Positions 8,079 to 16,935 of a stretch of DNA of 64,000 nt are shown here, piece by piece; positions within the stretch are counted from its first letter, which is position 1, and each line of letters opens with the position of its first letter. This DNA is from Paraburkholderia bonniea (GTDB lineage: Bacteria > Pseudomonadota > Gammaproteobacteria > Burkholderiales > Burkholderiaceae). Position numbers and translations under genes: made by a program. Where the stretch lies: positions 2,542,001-2,606,000 of the forward strand of contig NZ_QPEQ01000001.1 of the NCBI RefSeq assembly GCF_009455625.1, given 5' to 3'. The notes beneath the pieces were generated by a model, which was not told where the DNA came from, did not search any database, and saw only the letters and a program-made list of their open reading frames with translations.

Positions 8079-9890
8079 ATGAGCCAGCCTGCCCTGAGCG
8101 CTCCGCGCCCTAACCCTACGCACGCCTCACGTCCGCCACGCTGGCACACGTGGTTGCGGCCCAGCATGAAAGCCGCGCCGATCGTGATCTTGCTCCTGGT
8201 GATGCTGATCTATCCGGTGGGCCAGTTGCTGTTGCTCAGCGTGCATGACGGCAGCCACTTCACGCTGGTGGAATACCAGCGTCTGTTCGCCTCTCCGGTG
8301 TATGTCGAAGTGCTGTTGATCACGCTGAAGATCGCGCTGTGGACCACCTTCTTCTCCGTCCTCACCGGCTATCCGGTGGCCTATCTGATCTCGACACTCA
8401 CGCGCGAGCGCAAGAACCGCTTGCTGTTCTGGGTGCTGCTGTCGTTCTGGACCAGCTTTCTGGTGCGGACTTTCGCGTGGGTCGTGCTGCTTGGGCGCAA
8501 CGGGGTCATCAACCACACGCTGATGAGCCTTGGCATCATCAGCCAGCCGCTTGACCTGCTGTACAACTTCTCCGCCGTCGTCATCGGCATGGTGCATGCG
8601 CTGATGCCGCTAGCCGTGCTCACCATGCTCTCAGTGATGGAGAACATCGACCGCACGCTGCCGCGCGCCGCCGCAACGCTCGGTGCCCGCCCTGGCACGG
8701 TGTTCTGGAAGGTGTATTTCCCGCTCTCGCTGCCCGGTGTCGCCGCTGGTGCGCTGATGGTGTTCGTCACAGCAATTGGCTTTTTCATCACGCCCACGCT
8801 GCTCGGCGGCCGTCATCAAACGATGATTACCCAGCTCATCATTGACCAGGTCATGCAAGCGCTGAACTGGGGCTTTGCGGGGGCGATCTCGGTGCTGTTG
8901 CTGGCGGTCGTGCTGCTGGTGTTTCTGCTGTACGACCGGCTCGTCGGACTCTCGACGATGGCCGGTGACAGCAGTGCCACACGTGGCCCGCAAGCGCGCG
9001 GGGCGTGGAGCCGCAAGCTGGGTGACGCGGTGCTCAGCACGCTGGGCCGCGCCACCGATCTGCTGCTGGCGCTAGTGCCACGCCGTGTCCGTGGCCGTGG
9101 TCGCAGCAACGACGGCGAAAACCCGTTGCTGCGCGGCGTGGTGCTCGCACTGCTGGTGTTTCTCACGGCACCCGCTCTGCTGATGTTTCCGCTTTCATTC
9201 GATGCCGCTTCGGGCCTGTCCTGGCCACCGCATGGCGTGTCGCTGCAGTGGTATCAGCAAATCATCGATTCACCGCTCTGGATGCAAGCCATCACGCGCT
9301 CAATGCTGGTTGGCATTGGCACCGGTGTTTTGTCGATGCTGATCGGCACCCCCGCCGCCTTCTTGCTGGTGCGCGGCAATCTGCCCGGCAAAGCAGCAAT
9401 GCTGGCCTTCGTCCTGGCTCCCATCGTGGTGCCGCGCATGATTATCGCGGTCGGCGTGTTTTATTTCTTCGCTGAAATCGGCCTGGTCGGTTCAGCCATC
9501 GGCCTCGTGCTGGCGCACACCATGGTGGCGGTGCCGTATGTCGTCATCACGATGATGGCGGTACTGCGCAACTACGACACCCGGCTCGATCTGGCGGCGT
9601 ACAGCATGGGCGCGCGGCCGTGGGCCACGCTGCGCCGTGTGACCTTCCCGATTCTCGGCGCGGGGCTGATGTCGTCGTTCCTGTTCGCCTTCGCCACTTC
9701 ATTCGACGAGCTGACAATCGCGCTCTTCACCTCAGGCGGCCTGAGCACCACCTTGCCCAAGCAGTTCTGGGACGAGCTGACTATGCAGATTTCGCCCGTC
9801 ATCGCCGCCGTATCAACCTGCCTGTTCCTGTTTATCGCGGCGCTGATCTGGGTGGCAGACCGTCTACGCCGCCGCAGCCTCGCTTCCTGA
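8079..9890 (+). CDS. Fused ABC transporter permease (PotB-PotC in one chain)
   Basis: 603 residues with two binding-protein-dependent permease domains in tandem, about 1-290 and 345-600, joined by an Arg/Gly/Ser-rich linker (GRGRSNDGEN). Each half has about six membrane helices and an EAA loop: AAATLGARPGTVFWKVYFPLSLPG in the first and AAYSMGARPWATLRRVTFPILG in the second, shortened here to their key residues A-x-x-x-G and P-L/I. In most polyamine-type systems these halves are separate proteins, so one chain here supplies the whole transmembrane channel. It starts three bases after the ATPase stop codon. Confidence 0.92.
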   Translation: MSQPALSAPRPNPTHASRPPRWHTWLRPSMKAAPIVILLLVMLIYPVGQLLLLSVHDGSHFTLVEYQRLFASPVYVEVLLITLKIALWTTFFSVLTGYPVAYLISTLTRERKNRLLFWVLLSFWTSFLVRTFAWVVLLGRNGVINHTLMSLGIISQPLDLLYNFSAVVIGMVHALMPLAVLTMLSVMENIDRTLPRAAATLGARPGTVFWKVYFPLSLPGVAAGALMVFVTAIGFFITPTLLGGRHQTMITQLIIDQVMQALNWGFAGAISVLLLAVVLLVFLLYDRLVGLSTMAGDSSATRGPQARGAWSRKLGDAVLSTLGRATDLLLALVPRRVRGRGRSNDGENPLLRGVVLALLVFLTAPALLMFPLSFDAASGLSWPPHGVSLQWYQQIIDSPLWMQAITRSMLVGIGTGVLSMLIGTPAAFLLVRGNLPGKAAMLAFVLAPIVVPRMIIAVGVFYFFAEIGLVGSAIGLVLAHTMVAVPYVVITMMAVLRNYDTRLDLAAYSMGARPWATLRRVTFPILGAGLMSSFLFAFATSFDELTIALFTSGGLSTTLPKQFWDELTMQISPVIAAVSTCLFLFIAALIWVADRLRRRSLAS

Positions 9891-9922
9891 ACGCATCATC
9901 ACAGCCATTACAGAGAGTTCTT

Positions 9923-10828
9923 ATGCTTGCATCCCAACAGTTACGCGGCGTGATGCCCGCCATTCCGACGCCAGTCCATGCGGATGGCACGTTGCACGTG
10001 GAGGCCGCTCGCGCCCTCACCGGCTATCTGCTCAAACAAGGCGTGGATGGTCTGCTGCCGCTTGGTGGCACTGGTGAATATGGCGCGCTGGCGCGTGCCG
10101 AACGGATTCGCATGGCCGAAGTCACGGCCTTGCAGGCGGCGGGCACCGTTCCGGTGATCGCTGGCGTGCTGGATCCGGGCTACCACGACGCACTGCAAGC
10201 GGGCCGAGAATTCGCCGCCGCAGGGGCCGATGGCTTGCTGGTGCTAACGCCCTACTACACCAACCCGACCCAGCAAGGCATTCGTGATTACTACCTGCGT
10301 TATGCCGATGAATCACCATTGCCCATCCTGATCTATGAAATTCCGTACCGCACCCGGATTGCGATTGCACCTGAAGTGCTGCATGAGCTATCACGCCATG
10401 AACGGATCATCGGCATGAAGGCGTGCAATACCGACATGTGGCATTTCCTGCGCACGGTGGCGGGGGTCGATGATTCGTTCGCGGTGCTTAGCGGCGAAGA
10501 CACGTTATTTCCGCTGCACATGGCAGCAGGCGCACGCGGCGGCATTGTGGTGACCGCGACGCTGCTGCCCACGGCCTGGCGGAAGATTTATCAACTGTCA
10601 GCGGAAGGCCACACGCGCGCCGCGCTGACGCTGCATCGCTCGCTGATTCCGTTGATGAACCTCGCGTTCTCGGAGACCAATCCAGGGCCCATGAAAGCGG
10701 TGCTCGACCTGATTGGCGTGGATGCCCCAGCGATGCTGGCACCGCTGGTGCCAGCCGAGGCCAGCCTGGTAGCGAAGCTGCGGGCTGAGCTGGGCAAGCA
10801 GCTTGCCGTGTTTGAACGCAGCCATTGA
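9923..10828 (+). CDS. Dihydrodipicolinate synthase/N-acetylneuraminate lyase family aldolase
   Basis: 301 residues, a class I aldolase TIM barrel. The GGTGEY motif (48-53), Tyr138 (LIYEIPYRT) and the Schiff-base Lys166 (IIGMKACNTD) are all present. It cleaves or forms a C-C bond using pyruvate or a 2-oxoacid. It is not likely to be the lysine-pathway DapA because it is the last gene of an inducible uptake operon next to an IclR regulator. The start ATG at 9923 follows AGAGAG. Substrate not determined. Confidence 0.9.
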   Translation: MLASQQLRGVMPAIPTPVHADGTLHVEAARALTGYLLKQGVDGLLPLGGTGEYGALARAERIRMAEVTALQAAGTVPVIAGVLDPGYHDALQAGREFAAAGADGLLVLTPYYTNPTQQGIRDYYLRYADESPLPILIYEIPYRTRIAIAPEVLHELSRHERIIGMKACNTDMWHFLRTVAGVDDSFAVLSGEDTLFPLHMAAGARGGIVVTATLLPTAWRKIYQLSAEGHTRAALTLHRSLIPLMNLAFSETNPGPMKAVLDLIGVDAPAMLAPLVPAEASLVAKLRAELGKQLAVFERSH

Positions 10829-11000
10829 GGGCGCTCGGGGCTAAGGGCGGCAGCCAGACGGCCCCGGGACAGGGCAAGTAGCAGGTGTTGGGCTGTGTGA
10901 GCTGTGTGAGCAGTTGGGCGCTCACACCGCCTGCGCATGTACCAGCGCTCCCGCCCCGCGCAAAGCTAAAAGCAAGCGCTAAAGAACCAGACACACGCCT

Positions 11001-11825
11001 TTAGCGCGTATACCCCGCCAGACGCGACTTCGAAATCGACGTCGCCGCAACCTGCACGTGCTGCGCCAGTTCGGCCTCCACCCGCTCGCGCGACCAGCGC
11101 GAAGTCGGCACCGAAATATTGATCGCCGCCACCCCCATGCCACCGTGATCGGTCACCGGCGCGGCCACCGAAATATCGCCCAGCACGGTTTCATTTTCGA
11201 CCACCGCATAACCACGCCGTGCCACTTTGCGCACGCGCTCCAACAGCTTCTCAGAATCGGTTTCGGTGTAATGCGTCAGCGGCTCAAGCCGGGTTTGCGC
11301 GAGGATTTCTTCGACTCGCGCGGGGGCCAGCCGCGACAGAATCGCTATGCCCGCTGCGGTGAACATCGCGGGCAAACGCGCGCCCACCACGATGTCGATA
11401 TTCACCAGATGCCGCCCCGGAAAACGCGCGACAAACACGATCTCGTGACCATCCAGCTCAAGCAGGTTGGTGGTCTCGCCCAGGCGTCGGCTGATGTCGA
11501 GCAGATAGGGCGAAGCCTTGCCGATCAGTTCGTTGGCGCGCACGTAGTTATAGGAAAACTGCAGCACCTTGGGCGTCAAGCCGTAGCTGCGGGTGTCTGG
11601 CACGCGATACAGATAGCCCAGCGCTTCAAGCGTATGCACCAGACGCTGGGTTGCACTGCGATCCAGCCCTGAGGCGCGGGCAATGTCGATCAGCGTCATA
11701 TGCGGGCTCGGGCCATCAAATGCATGCAGCACCTGAAAAGCTTTTTCGGTCGAACCGACAAATAGCGAAGAGCGCGCTGGCGTGGAAGGGGAGGCGGAAT
11801 CAGCGGCGGGATCGGAGGCAGTCAT
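11001..11825 (-). CDS. IclR-family transcriptional regulator
   Basis: 274 residues. An N-terminal winged helix-turn-helix (about 25-85: AFQVLHAFDG, IARASGLDRSATQRLVHTLEALGYL) is followed by the IclR effector domain with VGARLPAMFTAAGIAILS and DISVAAPVTDHGGMGVAAINIS. It is convergent with the FAD-oxidase/ABC/aldolase operon. Its own promoter and the operon promoter carry the same 31-bp palindrome, so autoregulation and control of that operon are the simplest reading. Confidence 0.93.
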   Translation of the reverse strand: MTASDPAADSASPSTPARSSLFVGSTEKAFQVLHAFDGPSPHMTLIDIARASGLDRSATQRLVHTLEALGYLYRVPDTRSYGLTPKVLQFSYNYVRANELIGKASPYLLDISRRLGETTNLLELDGHEIVFVARFPGRHLVNIDIVVGARLPAMFTAAGIAILSRLAPARVEEILAQTRLEPLTHYTETDSEKLLERVRKVARRGYAVVENETVLGDISVAAPVTDHGGMGVAAINISVPTSRWSRERVEAELAQHVQVAATSISKSRLAGYTR

Positions 11826-11862
11826 GGCAATTTAAGGAATGGGGGTTCCGTCAGTCATTGCA

Positions 11863-11893
11863 TTGCATTGCAATCCGAGCGATTTTAATGCAA
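11863..11893. promoter_or_regulatory. Palindromic operator upstream of iclR-type gene
   Basis: Arms TTGCATT and AATGCAA are 17 bases apart, exactly the geometry of the site at 4063-4093. It lies 38 bases before the iclR start codon on the minus strand and is flanked by an extra ATTGCATTGC repeat, which may provide a second half-site. Confidence 0.7.
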
Positions 11894-11992
11894 TTAATTT
11901 TGCGGAAAAGCATCCGGAAAAACACCCCATGGCGCGAGGCGAATTTTTCTTTTTTCTGCGCCCGTGCTGGCGGAGAGGATCGCGCCAGAGAC

Positions 11993-12017
11993 GAAAAACG
12001 CGGCTCATCTAGCCGCG
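11993..12017 (-). terminator. Rho-independent terminator after the SDR gene
   Basis: Read on the minus strand, the stem CGCGGCT/AGCCGCG with a 5-nt loop is followed by five T. It lies about 90 bases past the SDR stop codon. Confidence 0.75.
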
Positions 12018-12107
12018 CCTTATCTGCTTTCCTGTCAGCCGTTTCAACGCTTGTCTGCGCTTGCCAACCCTTGTCGTCAGCCCTTGGCATCAACCCTTGC
12101 CAGCCCA

Positions 12108-12890
12108 TCAACCGAACGTGCCTGCTGTCGTGCCGCCATCGACCGTATAAAACATGCCGTTGGTATAGCTGGCCTCTGGCGACGACAAATGCGCGATCAC
12201 ATTAGCCACCTCATCGGCGCGAGCCAGGCGGCCCAGCGGCATGCGATTTTCGTAAAACGCCCGGTCGTAACGCGGGTTTTCCGCGAACAGCTCATCGGCC
12301 ATCGGCGTTTCGACAAACCCCGGACACACCGCATTACTGCGAATGCCTTCGCGCGCATGGTCAAGCGCGAGGCAGCGTACAAGGCCGATCACCGCATGCT
12401 TGGACGCGCTATACGCGGCATAGCCAATCGAGCCACGCAAGCCCGCGTCCGAGCTCACGGCGACAAAACTGCCACCGCCGCTGGCGATCATGTGCGGCAG
12501 CGCATGGCGCGCCAGTAGAAACACGCCACGCAGATTCACCTCAATCACCTGATCCCATTCGTCCTCGCTGATCTCGGTCACCCGGCCCTTGCGCGCAATG
12601 CCAGCGGCCGCTACGACGGTATGCAGCCCGCCGAAAGCCTGCGCGGCACGCTGCACAGCCGCTTGCAAATCGGCCGAGTGCGCGACGCTGGCGCGCAACG
12701 CGAGCACCTTGCCGCCGAACGCCGCGGCCTCATCCGCCACCGCCTGCAACCGCGCCGGGTCGAGATCCACCAGCGCGACATCCGCACCACGCCGGGCTAG
12801 CACCAGCGCAGTGGCGCGGCCAATGCCGGATGCAGCACCCGTAATCAATGCGGACTCTTTACGATCTACCTTCATGGATGTGCCTGCCAT
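12108..12890 (-). CDS. Short-chain dehydrogenase/reductase (SDR, FabG-like)
   Basis: 260 residues, a classical SDR. The cofactor motif TGAASGIG is at 17-24 and an acidic Asp42 after the second strand favours NAD. NAAG is replaced by AAAG (95-97 region), Ser146/147 is in place, and the catalytic pair is Tyr160/Lys164 (YSASK). The C-terminus has the usual VDGGTTAG. It follows an acetoacetate-decarboxylase-like gene on the same strand, so it probably reduces or oxidises a 3-hydroxy/3-oxo acid in the same pathway. The start may instead be the ATG five codons in. Confidence 0.92.
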   Translation of the reverse strand: MAGTSMKVDRKESALITGAASGIGRATALVLARRGADVALVDLDPARLQAVADEAAAFGGKVLALRASVAHSADLQAAVQRAAQAFGGLHTVVAAAGIARKGRVTEISEDEWDQVIEVNLRGVFLLARHALPHMIASGGGSFVAVSSDAGLRGSIGYAAYSASKHAVIGLVRCLALDHAREGIRSNAVCPGFVETPMADELFAENPRYDRAFYENRMPLGRLARADEVANVIAHLSSPEASYTNGMFYTVDGGTTAGTFG

Positions 12891-12999
12891 CTTCTGAGTG
12901 AATTTTCCGGGCCGGCTGAAAAATCAGCCGCCCCCACACCACCGCCGTCAGGTTTGCACCTGCCAGCAAGCGCAGCGCTGCGCTGCGACGGTGCTGCAG

Positions 13000-13761
13000 C
13001 TAGCGCAGCACTTCGAGCGTGCGGCCCCAGCCGTTTTGCTCAGTAGCGAAAAAATCGCCAATCACATATGTCGCGCCCAGCACTTCCAACGGCTGAAATT
13101 CGTGCAGCGGATCGGTCGCAATCCCCGCTAGCTGAACCCGTGCCGCACCGTGACGCGCTGACGTCAGTTGAAAATCCGCTGAGGTGTCGCGTGCAATCAC
13201 GCGCTTGTTCAGGATGCTGCCATCCGGCGCGGGCTGAACGTGCAGGTTCAGATGCGGCGTGGTGACCAGCGGCGGTGGCAGGTTCGCCGCAGCCGCCGTG
13301 GTTGCGTCAGAGGCCAGATCACACTCGATCTCGATCAGCGTCACGCCTTTGCGCACCACCGTGCCGCGCACCCGCTCGCCGTCTTCCAGCAGCTCAATCA
13401 CGCCGAATTTCTTCGGATAGCCCCACAGGTCGCGCCCAGCGGCAATCGCCGCATCGTCGTCTTCGTACTCGAACAGAAAGTAGCCGCCCTGGCCGTCGCC
13501 GTAACGCACCGGCACGACGATGCCCGCATCCATGAACGGCACCTTGTTGCAATTCATGAAATCAGCGACATACACCAGCACGCGGTCATCGAGCGGCGTA
13601 AACGGCGTGGGGGCGAGATAACGCTCAAGCGTGGCCCGGTCGACGCGGCACACCGCGTTCAGCGAACGCTGGCGCGGGCAGTGATACGGGACAAACGGGT
13701 CCGGGATCAAAGGCGCGTGGATCGGGGCGTTATTGCCGTTTTGCACCAGATGCTTCGACAC
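13000..13761 (-). CDS. Acetoacetate decarboxylase family protein (copy 1)
   Basis: 253 residues from a GTG start, chosen because TTTGGAG lies six bases upstream. The family motif LWGYPKK (112-118) carries the Schiff-base Lys, and GGYFLFEYEDDD matches the acidic active-site strand. Family members decarboxylate acetoacetate or act on other 2- or 3-oxo acids. It is divergent from a second member at 13981, and the two are only moderately similar, so they are not a recent duplication. It is probably co-transcribed with the SDR. Confidence 0.88.
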   Translation of the reverse strand: MSKHLVQNGNNAPIHAPLIPDPFVPYHCPRQRSLNAVCRVDRATLERYLAPTPFTPLDDRVLVYVADFMNCNKVPFMDAGIVVPVRYGDGQGGYFLFEYEDDDAAIAAGRDLWGYPKKFGVIELLEDGERVRGTVVRKGVTLIEIECDLASDATTAAAANLPPPLVTTPHLNLHVQPAPDGSILNKRVIARDTSADFQLTSARHGAARVQLAGIATDPLHEFQPLEVLGATYVIGDFFATEQNGWGRTLEVLR

Positions 13762-13980
13762 GTGATTCTCCAAAGTGAGGGGCCGGCCAGCGCCGGGAGC
13801 AAGGCGCAAGGCGCAAGGCCACCACCAGCGCCGCAGCCAGAAGCAGGCGCAGGGGCCTGCTGCCGGAGGCCATGCCAGGGAACTCCCGACCATGAAAATA
13901 TATTAAAAATATTCACGATGATGATATATTGATAAAAAATTTCACACCAGATTTTTTTCTCTTCCTCCCGGAGACTCGCC
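13762..13980. promoter_or_regulatory. Divergent promoter region between two acetoacetate-decarboxylase-like genes
   Basis: The right part (13893-13955) is sharply AT-rich with ATATATT/AATATT repeats, unlike the flanking genes. It must hold the promoters for both directions. No regulator of a known site type can be assigned. Confidence 0.5.
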
Positions 13981-14682
13981 ATGACTGCCGCTGTTTATTC
14001 GTTGCCTGACGCCGCCCCGCTGTTCCCCAAGCCGCCCTACTACTACCGCAACTACCGCAAGCTGAGCGTGTTCTGCCGCACCGACAGCGCAGCGTTGGCG
14101 CGGATGTTGCCGCGGCATCTCACGGCGGTGTCAGATGTGATGGAAGTGTTCGTGATGGATGTGCCAGATGGCGGCCCGTTAGGCGCATACCGGGAAGGCG
14201 GAATCGTGGTGCCGGTTGAATGCGGCGGCCAGCGCGGCGGTCATGTTTTATACGAATTTGTGACAAATGATGATTCAATGGCGGCCGGGCGTGAAATCTG
14301 GGGTTACCCGAAAAAGATGTCGAAGGTGGATTGGTCCGAACATGAAGGACGCGTGCGGGGCCGGGTCGTGCGCCGTGGCGAAATTCTGATCGATGCAGAT
14401 TTTCGTCCTGACGCCAACGTGTCGTTCGACAAACCACCGCTGCAGCCGCGCTATCAGGTAAAGCGGTTTCCTGCTGTGAACGGTGAAGGCTTCGACATGG
14501 ACCGGGTGATCGTCAATGAGCTGCAAGACGCCACGGTGCATCAACGGGTGGTTGGCAGCGCCACCGTCTCGTTAGGCGGCAATCCGCAAGATCCGTTGCA
14601 CGAATTGCCGGTGCTCAAGGTACTTGGCGCTGAATTCATCGTGGCTGATTTCACGCTGACTTTCGGCCGGTTTCTGGACTAG
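13981..14682 (+). CDS. Acetoacetate decarboxylase family protein (copy 2)
   Basis: 233 residues. The catalytic motif IWGYPKK is at 107-112, with GGIVVPVE (73-80) and GHVLYEF (88-93) as in characterised decarboxylases. The start ATG follows CCCGGAGACTCGCC. It is divergent from copy 1 and lies upstream of a branched-chain-type binding protein, so both may belong to one uptake and degradation unit with livHMGF. The precise substrate is unknown. Confidence 0.88.
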   Translation: MTAAVYSLPDAAPLFPKPPYYYRNYRKLSVFCRTDSAALARMLPRHLTAVSDVMEVFVMDVPDGGPLGAYREGGIVVPVECGGQRGGHVLYEFVTNDDSMAAGREIWGYPKKMSKVDWSEHEGRVRGRVVRRGEILIDADFRPDANVSFDKPPLQPRYQVKRFPAVNGEGFDMDRVIVNELQDATVHQRVVGSATVSLGGNPQDPLHELPVLKVLGAEFIVADFTLTFGRFLD

Positions 14683-14856
14683 GCCGCAGTTGGGCCATGC
14701 GCCGCCCCAGGCGTATGGCCGGAGCTCAGGCAGTTGCACATCTAGAGCATCTCAAGCCGCGCTCTAAGGCAAGCAAAAACACGACACCTCACCACACGAA
14801 CCGTCACACGCGCCGTGCCAGCACGTCGTGTGTGACCACTGGAACTGGAGACTGAC

Positions 14857-15969
14857 ATGAAGAAATCGCTATCCGCTGCCGTGTTTGCCGCCCTGGCCAC
14901 GTTTTCCGCCAGCACCCTGGCTGTCGAGCCGTTAACCATCGGTGCCTCGGCCCCGCTCTCGGGCGCACAGGCTTACTTCGGCAGTTCATGGCTCAACGGG
15001 CTGCAGCTGTATATCGACCAGGCGAATGCCGCAGGCGGGGTTGGCGGCAGAAAAATCGCGCTGCAACGGCTGGACGACAAAGCCGACCCGCGCGAAGGCA
15101 CACTGATCGCGCAAAAATTCTGTGACGAACGCGGCGTCGTGACCGCCGTGGCTCACATGAATAGCGGCGTGACGATTCCGACGATGGATATCTATAACGG
15201 CTGTGGCATGCCGCAACTCACCATTTCGACCAACCCGAAAGTCACGCAGCTTGGCTTTAAACACGTGTTCCAGGGCGCGCCGAATGATTCAGTGCAAGGC
15301 GAGCTCTCCGCCAGCTACGCCTACGGCACGCTGAATGCGCGCAAGGCAGCCGTGGTCAACGACAAGCAGGCGTTTGGCCAAGGCGTCTCGCAGGCCTTCA
15401 CGGCCAGGTTCAAAAGCCTGGGCGGCGCGATTGCCAGCACCTCCAGCGTGAACCCGACTGACGTCGATTTCAGCTCCGTGCTGGCCACGCTCAAGCAGCA
15501 AGCGCCCGACGTGGTGTACTTCGGCGGCACGATGCCGCAGCTCGCGCTGTTCGTGAAGCAAATGCGCAGCGCAGGCATGAAGGCCACCTTCATGGCACCG
15601 GATGGCGCTTACACACCGCAGTTCTACGAGTTGTCGAGCGGTGCCGCCGCCAATGCCTATGTGACATTCCAGGCGCTGCCTTACGACGCGTCCCCGGAAC
15701 TGCGTGACTTCGCCGCGAAATATCAGGCGAAGTTTGGTGCCGCGCCTGGCCCGCAAGCGGTCTATGGCTGGGTCTCTGGCCAGACGGTGGTGAATGCGAT
15801 GAAGAGCGCGAAATCGCTAGACCGTGCGGGCATCCTCGCCGCGATGCGGTTGAGCAACTTCGACAGCTTGCTGGGCAAGGTCGCCTTTGACCCAGCTGGC
15901 GCGCTCAAGGGTGGCGGCCTCTTCATGTTCCAGGTGGAGGGCAAGAACTTCAAGCTGGTCAGCAAATAA
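14857..15969 (+). CDS. Branched-chain amino acid-type ABC transporter substrate-binding protein
   Basis: 370 residues, a periplasmic binding protein of the LivK/ANL-receptor type. The signal peptide MKKSLSAAVFAALATFSAS is cleaved near LAVEP. The mature start LTIGASAPLSGAQAYFGSSW is the typical first lobe, and AHMNSGVTIP and TISTNPKVTQ line the ligand site. RBS ACTGGAGACTGAC. The membrane and ATPase parts are livHMGF, which begin 1 kb downstream past a divergent regulator. Liv-type systems often carry aromatic or dicarboxylic acids rather than amino acids. Confidence 0.92.
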   Translation: MKKSLSAAVFAALATFSASTLAVEPLTIGASAPLSGAQAYFGSSWLNGLQLYIDQANAAGGVGGRKIALQRLDDKADPREGTLIAQKFCDERGVVTAVAHMNSGVTIPTMDIYNGCGMPQLTISTNPKVTQLGFKHVFQGAPNDSVQGELSASYAYGTLNARKAAVVNDKQAFGQGVSQAFTARFKSLGGAIASTSSVNPTDVDFSSVLATLKQQAPDVVYFGGTMPQLALFVKQMRSAGMKATFMAPDGAYTPQFYELSSGAAANAYVTFQALPYDASPELRDFAAKYQAKFGAAPGPQAVYGWVSGQTVVNAMKSAKSLDRAGILAAMRLSNFDSLLGKVAFDPAGALKGGGLFMFQVEGKNFKLVSK

Positions 15970-15983
15970 GCCAGCGCACTCGC

Positions 15984-16014
15984 ACGAAGCCCCCGTGTTG
16001 TGCGGGGGCTTCGT
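15984..16014. terminator. Strong GC-rich hairpin after the binding-protein gene
   Basis: A perfect 12-bp stem (ACGAAGCCCCCG and its complement) with a 7-nt loop, 15 bases past the stop codon. It has no T run on the plus strand. It may work as a processing or barrier hairpin between the convergent transcripts. Confidence 0.6.
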
Positions 16015-16102
16015 GCTGCCGGGCCATACGGGATGTGGGGCATGGGATGTGAAATATGCGGTATTGCAGCCGCACGCCTGGTGCCAGGCAAGACCAGGAG
16101 GC

Positions 16103-16753
16103 TTACTGGGCAAACACCCAGATAATCACCACCCGCTCGGTTTGCGATGGATTGCGTGAGTGATACCGCTGGCTGCGCCGGAACGAATAACTGTCACCGG
16201 CATTGAGGACGAAGTAATGGTCGTCGATCCAGAGCTCAAGCTGACCGCTCAGCACCATGCCGCATTCAAGCCCGGTGCCCTGCACGGATTTTTCCTCCGT
16301 TACGACGCCAGGATCGAAGGTCGACTGCATGAATTCAAGTTTCTCGCCCAGCTGTGGCGACAGCGCCTCAGTCAGGATGCCGTCCTGGCTCATGCGGCGG
16401 CGATTGCTCTGACGCACCACTAAACCACGTTCATCCGCCGGTGCCAGACCCGGTTCGTTATTCCGCAGAAACCAGCCCACAGTGACATTCAGCGTCGCGC
16501 TAATCGCGTACACGTCTTTCAGAGTTGGAGTAGACAAGCCCCGCTCGATCTGGCTGACATAGCCCACCGAGCGGTCCAGCGCACTGGCGAGCTGGTTAAT
16601 CGTCATGCGGCGCGACTTGCGCAAGCCACGAATGTCTTCGCCAATGCCACGCACACCATCGGTCGCCGCGTCGAGATTGAGGTTGAGGTGGAGCTCCCCC
16701 TTGTCAGCCTCCGCTGGCTTCTTTTTCTGTGAAATTATTTTTGAATTTTTCAT
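16103..16753 (-). CDS. XRE-family regulator with C-terminal cupin domain
   Basis: 216 residues. A Lys-rich start is followed by a lambda-repressor-type helix-turn-helix (about 38-95: LRKSRRMTINQLASALDRSVGYVSQIERGLSTP). A small cupin domain (about 140-212) contains GLECGMVLSGQLELWIDDHYFVLNAGDSY, giving a likely ligand pocket. The architecture is common for regulators of amino-acid and polyamine use. It is divergent from livHMGF, which it probably controls. Confidence 0.92.
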   Translation of the reverse strand: MKNSKIISQKKKPAEADKGELHLNLNLDAATDGVRGIGEDIRGLRKSRRMTINQLASALDRSVGYVSQIERGLSTPTLKDVYAISATLNVTVGWFLRNNEPGLAPADERGLVVRQSNRRRMSQDGILTEALSPQLGEKLEFMQSTFDPGVVTEEKSVQGTGLECGMVLSGQLELWIDDHYFVLNAGDSYSFRRSQRYHSRNPSQTERVVIIWVFAQ

Positions 16754-16791
16754 GAACGTGATAGATTTAGAGATAAATTCATCGACGTGAA
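16749..16791. promoter_or_regulatory. Imperfect direct repeats at the XRE start (candidate operator)
   Basis: Two related words, TTCATGAACGTGAT at 16749 and TTCATCGACGTGAA at 16778, are spaced 29 bases start to start. The second is close to a palindrome. The first overlaps the regulator's start codon, as autorepressor sites often do. Confidence 0.4.
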
Positions 16792-16935
16792 TAGTAGCAC
16801 GGGCCTGGGGATGAAAAATAACCTCGGGACAAGATTAGCGATTAGCGCCACGGCACCAGCGGCATCTTCCACCGGTTTGTCAGCACGGGCAGCACAACCA
16901 CGCCAGCCCATGCCGAAACATCAGGATCTCCTGCC

